64,000 bases of DNA from Isochrysis galbana (lineage: Eukaryota > Haptophyta > Isochrysidales > Isochrysidaceae), in the NCBI GenBank assembly GCA_018136815.1, contig CM030931.1, positions 10,365,072-10,429,071 on the forward strand. The letters are read 5' to 3'. Both the position numbers and the translations under genes were made by a program. The notes beneath the pieces were generated by a model that did no database searches, was not told where the DNA came from, and worked only from the letters and a program-made list of their open reading frames with translations. Below are positions 37,984 to 49,200 of this stretch, piece by piece (the stretch's first letter is position 1; each line of letters opens with the position of its first letter).

Positions 37984-39000
37984 TGTCGATGAGAGAACGC
38001 AACTTCTCGCAACTTCATCCGCGGGCGATGAGCCGCCGGGGGGTCACAGTGGGCGTGCCGAGACACAATTTGTGACACACTGCGATGGCCCACAACTATG
38101 TCCATAGTTGTCTGTAGTATTTGCCCTCCTTTTTGTGCTATCTGTATTGAAGATCATTGGGGTGGCACAACCCACATATATGCATTTACTACTCATATAT
38201 GATGTTTGATGATCTAGGTAGGTTTTATGACGAAAGTAGGTGTACATGGGAAGCACCTGCACCTCTTCCAGTGCTTCGCCGCTCTATAGTCTAAAGCGAA
38301 TTCGAAACGTAGAAAGAAAAAAAGTGAAGATAGAAGATGGTCGTGAAAGACCCTATTTTACCGTACTCCCCGCCGCAAATGAGACGAAATATCCGCGAAC
38401 GCACGCACGGCGTCCCCACATCGCGCTCAGATGCATGCGCATTTGACTAGGGGTAGGCATCTTTATCCATTGAAAATGCCCCATTTATCCATGAGAAATA
38501 TCCAAGAAATATCCATCCGCCCCCCCAAATATCCAAGCAAATATCCAATGTTCACGTCACGCGCCGCTCATCGCAGTGATGACGCACTCGCCGATGATCT
38601 CGTGCATCACGCGCACGCCCACCTTCAGCATGGAGATGATGTCAGGCGACTCGTTGCCAATGCCGGTCGCCTCGCTGCCCTCCTCGCGCTCGTTCACCTG
38701 GCGCTCTCCAGCCTCGCTGGCTGCCATCGGCGCGTCCTCGTTGGTGCCCGGTGCATCGTTGTTAGCGACTCCTCGGCGCGAACGGCGACCAACACATGTG
38801 ATGAGGGAGCCAGTGTGGCGGGTGTGAATGAATGAGGCTCACAGGCTCACGTGCATGCAGGAGCGCAGGATGGGACGCGTGCATGCAAGAGCTGTGAGGC
38901 GCGCGCATGCTGGAGCTGTGGGGCGGCAGAGGCGATCGGCGCCCATCTCGCCTGGCATATCTTTCAGCCCTCCTCCTCCTCCTCCCTCGCCCTATCGCTG
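37984..39000. other. Intergenic, no supported gene
   Basis: 38480-38545 repeats AAATATCCA words. The (-) strand at 38560-38770 reads as a plausible but unplaced acidic peptide (SPDIISMLKVGVRVMHEIIG); too short to call. 38860-38930 has short CATGCA(A/G)GAGC repeats. Confidence 0.4.
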
Positions 39001-39007
39001 TCGTATT

Positions 39008-39711
39008 CCATACGATTACAGACTTTTACTTCTAACCTGTGGGTGATTTTAAGCCTTAAGGTCTCGTCGATTGGTGTTCCGCCTCTTCTCTTACTTTCTC
39101 TCGATGTCATCAAATGTTCCATGACCGTCTTCTGTCTTCTCTCGTCCATCGGTCGTAGCTTCCCAGCGAGGTCTGCCCTCGTTGTGCCGACCCCTCTGTC
39201 GCATGTCTGCGCGTTGCTAAGTTGCCCTGGTCTGGTGCCGACGCCTGGCCGTCCGTCCAGGTGTGGTTAGTTTTCGCCCCGTTTGGTTTAGTTTGTGTGG
39301 TTCTGTGCCCTCAGACTTTTTTGAGTCCATTCGTTGTAGTCTCCCGTGTCTACCTCGGACCTAAGAAGCTCTCATTCTCATTCTCCCTCTCTTCCACTAG
39401 CTCGCTAGCTAGCCTCGTCTCTACTCTCCGACGCCACGCGTCGCAATCCTCTGACCTCCGGTCTACCTTATCGCTCGTAGCGCCCGATGGCAGACACTCT
39501 CAGACCCGACTTTTACTATTATCTGTCAGACATCTTCCCGCAAGCAACAATCAACGACCCTTTCACGACCGCGTCAGCTGCCGGCTCGATCGAACGGCCC
39601 TCTACCCAAGATCAGCCAAGCGACATCGTCGCCTGCCAGCAGAACGACATCGAGGAAGAGGAAGAGGGATGTGAGAAAAAGACGAAGAAGATGAAATCTC
39701 AGCCCGCGTAG
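39008..39711 (+). mobile_element. Retroelement-like leader plus short ORF, copy 1
   Basis: Homologous over about 700 bases to 54640-55375 on the other strand. It begins at GTCGTATTCCATACGAT. A ~480 base leader follows, with blocks such as CTAACCTGTGGGT and TCTTCTGTCTTCTC and a GAAGCTCTCATTCTCATTCTC run. Then comes an ORF at 39487 (MADTLRPDFYYYLSDIFPQA...), 74 aa, ending in an acidic-basic tail. The first ~45 residues are conserved between copies and then diverge. It looks like the 5' part of a retrotransposon or gene family whose remainder was lost. No LTR or RT found next to it. Confidence 0.6.
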
Positions 39712-40412
39712 CTGGGGGTTACCGCGTGTTGAGAGGGGCGGGGGGGGAGCGTGATTAGCTTTGTACTCATCTTAATAATAATAATATTAGTATGGCTACC
39801 TAAAAAGAAAACAAGCACATATGGATGACAACAAAAAATCACCTGGCCCTCTTTTGACGGAACGCGACTTCATGGCAAGGGAGGAGTGGAGAGAGGGGGG
39901 GGGCTCGTGCTCCCCCATGGGTCAGCCAAGTATAAACTTAGTTGCAATTCAAATATTAAATGCCACCTGAGTTTATTTATTTATTATTATTCTTATACTA
40001 CTCTCTACTGTAGTGAAAAAGGACAGCTTTGATGGCTCAAATTGAGCGCCTGTCCCATATTCAACGCAACGTGACCTGAGGGGGGGGGGAAGCGAATGAG
40101 CGAATGAACGCTTTTGGAGTGGTGGTGGTGACGAATGCGAACACTCTTCGCCTTTGGGGTGGTGCGTGGTGCCGAACGAACGCTTTTTGCCTTTGGGGAG
40201 GTGGTGAATGAGAATGAATGCTTGTCGCCTTTGGGGAGGGCTGGTGCGAATGAATGCTTTGGTCTCTGGCGGCCCCAGCGATTAAATTAGTTGCTCATCT
40301 TCCCACCAGCTACCGGGCAGGCGGCGCTCGGTCCCGACTTATCCTGTAAACAAGCGCGGTCGGCTGTCTTGGGCTCCGGCACTTACTTTGGCGCTATCAC
40401 CCTTCCTCTAGC
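39712..40412 (+). repeat. Intergenic with a GAATGAACGCTTTT-type word array (40080-40275)
   Basis: 40090-40275 has five diverged copies of a unit near GAATGAACGCTTTTCGCCTTTGGGG, spaced 30-45 bp. It is related to the words of the 4.1 kb MITE and the 9.4-9.85 kb array. A 29-base match to 22347-22375 (inverted; CCCTCTTTTGACGGAACGC) lies at 39842-39870. The rest is AT-rich, with no gene. Confidence 0.65.
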
Positions 40413-42746
40413 TCACAAATTTACGTTTAACTGTTCCATACACGTACCCGGCACAGGCGCCACGCAACAATCAAGACGCGTGGCGGGTTTTTTCATGATG
40501 TCGGCGATAGGACACTCGAAGACCTGGTTCGCAGACCTCGCCACTGTTTCGATCTGTAGTCGAGTGGCCGAGAGTGGTGTTTCGAAGCGCTTATAATAGT
40601 CCGCCATCCTCCATTTATGCCCTTTCTCCATACTCGGATGCTGCCAAGCAATGTGTGTAGTGCTATACCTCCATCTCTGCTTTCGCGGCAGACCGAGGGC
40701 AACCGGGGCAACGGATAGGTCAAGAGCCATCCGCGCTTGCATTTCGCAGTCGACACGCACAGATCCAGGCCATCCTTGTGGCACGCCCGATTCGTTGAAG
40801 CCGCCGATACGTAAAAATTGAGCACGTCGTACAAACAAGGGGCCCACATCAGCGCATCGTGCCGCCTCTACCCGGGCGCCCGTCGGTCTATCTCTGCACC
40901 GTGGATACCAAGAAGGCAAGTCGTCTATACGCTGCACCCCGACGACATGCTCATCATACTCTGCAACGAAGAAGAGCCCTCCTTTTATTGAAACCGAGCC
41001 CACGAGTTCGTGGGTTCTCAATAAGGCTATGGGAAGAGACAGCCACGATACTCCGGCTGCTATGGGGGGCGGCCGGTCGTCGTCCTGCAAAAACACGAGG
41101 TGCTCGCCGCGTGCTAGCAAGGAGAGCCGGTTGTATGCGCGGAGCTCGTGCACATTCGGCGACCGCAACACTGTGCCATTCGGGCCAGCCGCGCGAAGGA
41201 GAGCAATCGAGTCAGACGGACGCACCTGGAGGGGGGACATGGGATGGCAACACCGATGTGGGAGAAGGAAACGAAAAGGGGTTTGACAGGATCGAAGGCA
41301 CTGTGCACACAATGCCCACATAATGCCCGATGCGTTCTGCCGGCAGAGAGGTCAACCTCAGCAGCAATGAAAGCACCATGGGCATTGCCAGCACGGGAGG
41401 GCGAGGCAGGGTGACTCCTTTCTCAATCGTGGTTGCCACCAATGGGTGACCAAGGTATACGGTAGCCAACGTTGTATGTGATGGGCTGAGAACTGAAGGT
41501 AGCGTACATTCCACGAGTCATCGTTGATCAGCATCTCGCTCCTGAGACCTGTCACAGCTCTCGCCGCCCGTTGAAGAGTCTCCAAAGCTGTGCAAGCCGT
41601 GGCAAGCCTGGAATCATGTTCGGTTTTCCCTCCAGCCCAGTACTGCATCAAAAAGGACACGCCCACGCGCATCTCCAAATCCTCGGTCCCCTCGAGCTGC
41701 ATACTTTGATTTCTCAGCATAGCACTCGCGAGCCCCGCATGCGGCAAATTGGATGCGCGGGTGCATGCGATGCACGGGGAGCCACATGCAATTGGTGCGG
41801 GACATGGAAACTTGCCCTTCGCACCCTCACAGTCGAGTTGGCGTGTGTTGGTTAGCCGGACGACAGCGAGCAGAGAGCTGGCGATCTCCATTGAGTAAAA
41901 GGTAGACTTGATCCATGCGCAGCGCCGACTGTCGTCATGCACTATGTCTGGCGCTGTCCACGCCACGTGCGCCTGTGCTTTGGACGGAGTCACTAGCGTT
42001 CGCGTGATCATGACTGAGTAACCAGCGAGCCACACTCGGGCGGAAAGCTCACAATCCAAGAGCGTCGAGGGGGTACCACGACGCGACAAAGTCTCGTTGA
42101 AGCCAGCAAGCCGCAAGAATAGCGATCGTTCTATCATTAGCGGTCCCATAGTCGCGCACGCCACGGCCTCAGCCGGCATCCCTGTTTCACGCTCCTTGCA
42201 GCGTGGCTGAGAGATCTCATTCGGGTGCTCCTTCGTCGGACATTGCACGCAACACACGCCCTCGGCGAAGCCGAGCATGCCTAACGGTCGCTTGGCGTAC
42301 TGGCTCTGAGAGCGGAACAATCCGAACGACCTGTGCAGCCAGCCACCGGCATCCTCCATCAGAGCCATGTCGTCCTGCAGAATCACCAAGTAGCGCCCGC
42401 GCGCCATCCTCGCCAGACTGTTGTACGCTCGGACTTCTCCAAGGTTTGGCGAGAGCGCGACAAATCCAGAGGTTCCGACGGCCGGTGTGATCGTCGGCCC
42501 GTCGCCCTCTCTCACCTCTGGCGTGTCCACATTGACGAGGAGCTCGTGGCTCACCTGTTGTGCCTCAGCGCTCGTGCGTATCTGCCGAATAAAGCGCGCA
42601 GCGAGCTGGGCGTGTCGGCGCGTGCGAGTGCGGCCACCAAAGTATTGCAACAGAAATGAGACCTGCACATGCTCGCCCAGCGTCTCGCTCGGCCATGGGC
42701 CCGGCAGACCGCCGAGCGCAGCCCCGCCACCGCCGAGCGAGCCCAT
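40413..42746 (-). CDS. Protein with two tandem GT2-like glycosyltransferase domains
   Basis: Two exons in phase 0: 42746-41508 and 41225-40413 (donor AAT-GTACGC, acceptor TCCAG-GTGCGT), 683 aa. Each half repeats one layout: VSFLLQYFGG / VGVSFLMQYWAGG start, HELLVN / SEMLIND strand, EVRAYNSLARMARG-YLVILQDD / ELRAYNRLSLLARGEHLVFLQDD (QDD as the metal-binding DxD-like site), a Cys-containing loop with P-x-C-K/R-x-R-x-TG, then GGFNES / AGFNETL and DCE(L/M). This fits GT-A fold family-2-like transferases, with an internal duplication. No signal peptide or membrane helix at the N-terminus (MGSLGGGGAAL), so Golgi location is not shown. Donor and acceptor sugars unknown. The second half reads QDDD, so both sites may be active. 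Confidence 0.75.
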
Positions 42747-42811
42747 CGCGACTCTCTTCTCGCCTTTCTCTTCCTTCTCCCTATTTATAGCCTTGATATC
42801 TTGATGCCTTC

Positions 42812-42918
42812 GTGAATTGTAGTCTTGTAAAGCATTTTGCTGGCTAGCGCATTCCTAGCTTCTTCACATACACCGGACGAGCCATGATGCGCCAACCGCG
42901 CACACCCCCATCGCGGGG
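42812..42918 (-). promoter_or_regulatory. Shared ~100 bp upstream module, copy 1
   Basis: Closely matches 61286-61383 in the same orientation. Common blocks are GTGAA(A)TTGTAGT, TTGTAAA, TGGCTAGC, CATACACCGGACGAGCCATG and CCAACCGCGCACACCCCCA-CGCGGGG. It lies 66-172 bp before the start of the glycosyltransferase gene. The other copy lies at nearly the same distance before the Tat-SF1-like gene. A promoter/5' UTR module, or a short insertion that landed twice at promoters. Confidence 0.6.
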
Positions 42919-42998
42919 TAAGGGCTCCGTTGCCGTCGGAGGCTTCGGTCCCTCAACACTAGGGTTAAACAAAGGGGGAGGGGGACATCTGCTGAAAA

Positions 42999-43258
42999 GA
43001 TTTGGGGTTGTATAAAAAAAATTCTTAACATTCTCACCGCGCGCGCGACCCTGCTACCTTCTACTGACGGCCGCGCCCGCACCCCTTATCACTCCTCTCA
43101 CTCGCCTTGCGGCTCGTCCCCTCGTGCTCTACTTAGGGGCTCAGTGTTCGGGGTTTCCAGTGGCAGGCGGCGTGCACCGATCCCCGATGGTCGACTCCTC
43201 GGCCTTCCCTCGCGCCATCGGGCGGTCGGCTTCTCCTGGGGTGATTTGGGGTTGTATA
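42999..43258 (-). mobile_element. LINE 3'-end copy with a 16 bp target-site duplication
   Basis: GATTTGGGGTTGTATA flanks the insert at 42999-43014 and 43243-43258. The 228 bp inside is the LINE 3' untranslated end, sense on the - strand, with the CCGATCCCCGATGG and CTTGCGGCTCGTCC blocks and a sense-strand terminus GTTAAGAATTTTTTT. A clean 5'-truncated insertion. Confidence 0.85.
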
Positions 43259-43699
43259 TTATATCTCTTAACCGGCGAATCACCCAGGGAGGTGCTGCAT
43301 GTCGCAGTTGCCTCGAGGACGGGGTGTTTACACTACATGGAACGTCGTCCATTTACCTTAATATATAATATACGGAGCGTAGTACGAGCGTAGAGCGTAG
43401 AGCACTAGAGCACTCAACTACAACTATCGCGAAGCACCTTCAAAGGTGCTTCCTGCCGCCGCAAAAAGATATTACTAATAATATACAACCGTTTATAAAA
43501 AAGGGGTGAAGATTCAGGGCTACACACCTATCGCTAGTCAGGTATATTCTACCCTCGCCATTCATCGCCCTTCCATCCCGTCGCCCCGTATCTTCGCCTT
43601 CCCCCCCTCATTCCTTTTTCTTTGGTGTCGGGGGTGCGGCCCGGGTACACTACCACGGGCCCGGTTTCGGATGCGTGTTCCGGGGGGTGTCCGCGGGGG

Positions 43700-43962
43700 G
43701 TGTCCGCGATGGTGTGAGGGGGGCGCGAGGCCCCCCATTGTCCCCCACTTATAAAAGTAGGGGAGCAGCGGTAGGGGTATAGGCGATGGCGGCTTGATCA
43801 CGGAGAGTGTATATCACTAGTAGCCTAGCGGACACCTTCAAGAATGTTTTTTTTAGCCCTGAACCTTCAGAAGGTTTTTATCCTAACTAGACGCAACCTA
43901 CTTTTATAAGTGGGGGTCAATGGGGGCCTCGCGCCCCCCTCTCTCCATCGCGGACACCCCCC
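43700..43962. mobile_element. Inverted-repeat element with ~60 bp arms
   Basis: The left arm 43700-43761 (CGCGATGG ... GGGGGGCGCGAGGCCCCC ... CACTTATAAAAGTAG) is the reverse complement of 43899-43962 with few differences. The ~135 bp centre contains AAGGTT/AACCTT words. No coding. A MITE-like or hairpin-forming element. The sequence left of it (43560-43680) is related to 34.75-34.92 kb. Confidence 0.65.
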
Positions 43963-44119
43963 GGGGTGGGCCCGTACAATCAACCTCAGCCCCTGCCCTC
44001 TGGCAGGGGCTGGGCAATCATCATCCTGGCCCAGACCCTTCGTGGGCGCGGGCCGCGACTCGCACTCCCACGCCCATACTGGGCCTGCCCTCGAGCTGAC
44101 TCACTCCCCCCCCTCCCCT

Positions 44120-45452
44120 GGTCGCCAGGCATACAGAAAAAAAAACCTTCTTAAAATTCCCCGCTACGTGTGCGGCGTGAGGCAGTGTGCTAGTGTACCT
44201 CCCTACTACCCGACCTTAACCCCTAACAACCCCCTTCCCCTTTCCCAGTTCCCTCATTTTCGGAGAAGCTGGTTCCGGGGAGGCCGCGCGCGCTGCTTCG
44301 GCCAGGAGTTGGAGAGAAGGGGGCGGGAGACTGTGGTTCGTCCTTTGTGTCGGTGTTGGCTCAGGTTATCCTCACTTAAATCTCTTAGGCTCCTCTTTAA
44401 TAAGCGCTGTGATTCCGACTAAGAGGTTAAGCTACTTTAGGTGATGTGTCGTAGGTCCAGACCTCTTGCCGCTTGTAGGAGGTCCTCCGATGTTCCTATG
44501 TTGAAATCCTTGTCCACCGTGTACAGCGGGCTTACCATCTTCTTAATATGTTTGTTGCTCGGGGCGTGTAACCCCATATTCTCTCGTTGTTTTTTTAGCC
44601 TCTGAAAGAAACCGACTTTCGCCGTTACTAGCAGGTGGTATCTCGTAAGTGTCGCTCTTAAAATCGACTTAACGGACCTGCCGTCCGAGTTGCCATACTG
44701 GATGTTGTAGAAGTCGGTTAGGATGTACCTCCACGCCAGGATACCTAAGTATCCTGAGGAGGGGTGCGGTCTATCCACCTGATAACAGAAAAGACGTTGG
44801 GCTGTTTCGGATCCCGGCCTAAGGCTAATCCCCAGAAGTCCTTCTATGAATTCAAAGACGGGCTCCGTCGCGATACATGAGGCCAGGTGAGTGGAACTCT
44901 CAGGGGCTATGCCGCAAAAGCGGCATGTTGGATCGTCAGCAAAACGGTTCGCCGTAGCTATCCTTCTATGTAGGACATGTTTGAAATGCAAATAAGAGTC
45001 TCTAGGCGTTAAAAAGTTGTATTTATACAATTGCGATACTTGTTTCCACTTTCCCGAGAGGACCGGCAGCCTTTTTTCCCATCTTAGCGTGGATTTTTGT
45101 GCTTTTGTTTTCCTCAATGCGAGGAACGCTTTATTTAGTCAAGACCCTGACACTTACATCCTCTAGCATTGTATGCGTGCCTTTTAGCGTGTATTCTTGG
45201 GGTATCGGATACGCCGTTTCCGCCGGGCCGTCGTACGCTCGTCCCCACTTCAGCGGAGTGTATAACTCGTCGGGCAATAGTTGCGGGCTGATCCGCTCGT
45301 GGATGTGGGGCTCTCCCATAATGTTGAGCTTCCGGCGGCTTGGGGCGGCCCCGTTGGGGCGTCGTGGCGGCGGGGGGCTGGGGAGTGGGAGCGGTCGGCG
45401 CGCGCTCCATCGCTAAAACTATAACAATAGTTTAAGGTCGCCAGGCATACAG
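44120..45452 (-). mobile_element. Internally deleted LINE (subfamily B) with a 17 bp target-site duplication
   Basis: GGTCGCCAGGCATACAG occurs at 44120-44136 and 45436-45452 and exactly brackets the element (44137-45435, 1299 bp). On the sense (-) strand it starts with the AACTAT-GTTATAG hairpin and ORF1 (MERAPTAPTPQPP, start 45410). After about 90 bases of ORF1 it jumps into ORF2, C-terminal to the RT domain (EYTLKG, then the frame 45117-44437 with FKHVLHRRIATANRF and the zinc-knuckle-like CRFCGIAPESSTHLASC). It ends TTAAGAAGG followed by nine T. Both ends are intact and the middle, including endonuclease and RT, is gone. Non-autonomous. Confidence 0.85.
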
Positions 45453-46040
45453 AGGCCACTGGGAGGCTCCAATGGCCAGCGTGGCAAGCGTGGGAGAGGC
45501 AGGGGGGGCCAGGGGCTGAGCCCCAGCCTCCACTGCCCCCTGAGCTGCCCTTGCTGGCCCTCTGGGAGCCCCCAAAGGCCCTCTGAGAGCAGGCCGTGGC
45601 GCGCCGCATGGCGACGCGCCGCAGGGAGAGGGGTGGAGGAGAATGGAGAGAGGGAGAGGGGGGGTTTTGCACCCCCCCCGATGGAGTGCGGTAAGAAACG
45701 GGCCCCGTTTGCGTTAGCAAATGGGCGAAGGGGGGCGGCTGGCGACAGGAGGAAGAGAGGAAGGGAGTGGCTCAAGACGTCCTTGTGGCAGGTATCGGGG
45801 GGCGCAGTCATTTATTTCTTCGAGGACTGCTCGCGGCGCGAGCTGTAAGGGCCGTTCTGCTTCTCGACGAGAGGTCCCCCCCCCCCCCCCCGGTGTTTTT
45901 CCCCGGTGAGTCGCCCGACGTAGGTCGGTCCGCCTCACTGGGTTTTCCCTCATTGTAGCTTGTGGAGAGTTATAATGGGAGCCGGGGGTTTGCGAGGGGG
46001 GAGATTTGAAGGGATGCATATGTGTATGTGTCTGTGCCAC
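45453..46040. other. Intergenic, no supported gene
   Basis: GC-rich with a C run at 45877-45892. Frames are Gly/Pro/Arg-rich without domains. Confidence 0.4.
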
Positions 46041-46132
46041 CACTTCAAGGCGTGCGCGGGCAGGTGCGCTGAGGGGTGTCGTGATAGTACCGGGCTAGTG
46101 GGAGTAGTGGTACTAACGCTCAGTTGTTTTAT
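46041..46132 (+). repeat. Shared 3'-flank module, copy 2
   Basis: Matches 17629-17720 (see that entry). It lies 79-170 bp beyond the stop of the giant minus-strand gene. A 3'-end processing, terminator or insertion role is equally possible. Confidence 0.7.
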
Positions 46133-46210
46133 ATTATATTAAACCTAACTAGACGTGCGACAAGTTGTATGCCCAACGACAGCCGCTTGTCCCAAAAGGC
46201 CAAGACATTT

Positions 46211-49200
46211 CTAGGGTGCCAGCCTTGCAACTGCTCGTTCTAACACACCACCTGTGGACATGAGTATGGCAAAGTTCAACTCGCCGTTGGCGAAGCCCAT
46301 GTCACTCAGCTGCTTAAGCTGCTCGGCATAGCGGGGTGTAGGTGGAAGCTGCATCGCCGCTGACATCCCAGCTGACGTTGAAAACCCCTTGTTGCAGGCA
46401 CTTCCAGACGGGACAGGCCGGGCGGCATGACCATTGGGGCTTAGCAGACGTTCCGTGTCACCTGCCCTCATGGTACTGACGGAGGCCCGATCGTTGTGAG
46501 GAGTGTTGGAAGGGGCCGTTTGTCGTAGGCAAAGTTCGTCCCTGTGTTCCCACAATGATGATCGTATGATGCTGAGTAGATTGGGTTCCGCCGCGCCGCG
46601 CCAATGAATGACATTGTCGCATTTGTCCAAGATAAGTTGCAACCTGTTGGCTAGCTCCGACTTGAGTGCTATCAGTGCACTCTGGTTAGTGAAAGTTGGT
46701 TGACTAAGAAGAATGAGAAGGCTGTGGAGGCATTTCACGCTTTGGACATGTGGCATTGATCGATCAGCGGGGAGGTTGGTAGGGGGGACGGTTGGTAGAG
46801 TGTTCGGAGCGTCTTGAGGGATTGTTGGAAAAGAATGCCGCAACTTTGCTTGAATCAGGCGGCGATGCTCATCGATCTCGCTCCGGCTGTGGACCCACAC
46901 AGCCTTCATTTCCTGTTTCGTGGCATGCGCTGCCGCCTCGCACAACATTTTAGAGTATGCACACGTGAGAGCTTGAAGCACCGACATCGCTATTGGCTCG
47001 CCCACGTGTTGCAGCACACTTGGCAGCACGTCGGGACGAGTGCCCTCACCGACCACGGGCCGTGGAAGGAGCCATGTGGATAGTAGCTCGAAGATCCGAA
47101 GCGCTAGAAAGATGGCAGCAGGGTGACGGACGTCCTGATTCCAAATGAGAGCTGAGAGTAGCGACGGAATGATGAGCTCGCGCAAGTTGCGTTCATGATC
47201 AAGTGAGCGAAGCACGAGTGGCACACATCCATCGCGCACCAGCGCGACATGCCACCGCAACACATCGCCTAGTGTTTCAAAGGCGATGGCCACCCGAGAG
47301 GCGAGTGTGCTTGCCAGTACACTCTGCTGTACGGGGAGGAAAAGACGGGGCAACAGCACGGAGCGCAACTGACGTTGTGCAAGATCAGCTAGTGATGGCG
47401 ATTTGAAGGCCTGGAGCATTTCCCGCCTGCTAGCCACCCGATTTGCCTCCCTACCGACGGCCAGGCACGTGAGGCAAATGACGTCAAGACTCCTAGTAAC
47501 ACGAGCACGATCATGCTTGGCAAGGCGAGTGATCAAGATCAAAAATTCGCATAGTCGCGATCCGACTTCCTTGCGCAGTGCTGGATACGGTCCCTTGCCC
47601 TGGGTTGGTGGCAAAATGGATGGCAGGATGAGTCTATTCACCAACCACTCGTAGGCACGCCCGTCGTTGGCAAGAACGACTTTTGGCACTTTTTCCAGGA
47701 GAGAGGACGCAAACCAACAGGCAAAATAGGCGTACTGCTTGCACTCGCTCTCGACAACCTCGGCACCAACGGGCAGAGTTTCGGTATTTATTCGCTGTCG
47801 ATTAGCCCTAACGGCAAGTTCATCGGTGCAACGCACCATCTGTCGACACGCGACGCGCAAAAGCCGCTCTATGCGCTGAAAGGTCACCTTCTCGTCTTGG
47901 ATGCAAAGTCGTGTTGCAACATCATCGATGACAATAGAGAGTACGTCAATCCGACGGAAGTTGTCCGGAGTCGCAAGCATCTCATCCGGTATCTTGAGTA
48001 AGGACATGAGCACCGGCGCCGCAGGAGCGGCATGGGCACGAACGGCAGAAAGCAACGCACGAGTAAAGTGCCTTTGCCCGTAACGCGTACCTACGTATAC
48101 CGACTCGACCATCGCCCCGAGCCACAATGCCTCAAGCTCTTCGGACAAGTGTGATAGCATTGGTGAACGAAGCGAGGGCTCTTCTTCGAGCAGGCAGCAC
48201 CAAAACCGCATTGGCACCGCCCGTAGCTCGTAGAGATCTTCAGCTACCCCCCTTTGCTCCATAGGCCTGGAGTCGTCAAAGCGATTGAGGGCGTCCTCTT
48301 TGAGCAGACTCTCCGCTTGTCGCGAGAGTTCGCGGAAGCTCTTCTCGCTCGGCAAATCACGTAGAACGAATGCCTGGATACGCGCCCATGTGTGTATAAC
48401 ATCGCGGAAAAGCCGCCGCCGCGTAGCCTTGTCCCCAATGCGTGATGACCAGTTGTGAGCGAAGTGGCTGCTGAGCACCTGGCCACTTCGCCATGTATCT
48501 GAAATGAGTGCTTGGCGGCATTCCTGACGGAACTGGCTCACCTTTTGCGCCGCGAGCATCTTTGCATCATCAACAACAATGGCTGAAGCCAAGAAGTCGT
48601 CGTCGTCATTGTCGGTAACTGCATCATTGGTCTCTCCATCCAGAGGGTTCAAAGAGGCAGTGTTGACAGCTGCTTCCACCACCCGTAAAGCTGCAGTGCA
48701 CAAATGGGGCTGTGGACACATAGCAAGCTTCGCCAGCGCATCGCAAAGCAATTTTGCCTCTCCACAAGCCTCAGTACTAGTCGAAGGTGGACTCCCAGCT
48801 ACACGTACAATGACCGAGACCATCTTCTCCAGGAGGTAAAGAAGAAGCTCATCAGCTCCATCGATTTTAGATGGTTCGCAGTGGGTACTCTCACCGTTGG
48901 CCGGAACCGAGGGCCCGATCGCCCCGACTGCTCTCGAGAGTTGAAGCAGAACGTCAGCCAATAAATTGGCGGTTGTCGCGACGCGCCCCCCACTATCTTG
49001 CACACGGCAGAAGAGCTGGAGTAGCACCTCGATCTTGATGTAGCATGCGCAAAGACTAGAACCATCTAAGGGCAACATTCGTGCCATTAGACGTGCAAGA
49101 TCGTTCAGGGAAGTCGGGCTTCCACGTTGCACCTCTGCAGCCAGCAGTATTGACGCAGCCCTCGACCAGAGGTCGTCCACACACCCTCGCCGCCGCATGG

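Noticed and set aside
38560..38770. Acidic - strand peptide with a GVRVMHEIIGE segment
   Set aside because: No clear start or end and too short; could be an exon but cannot be supported.
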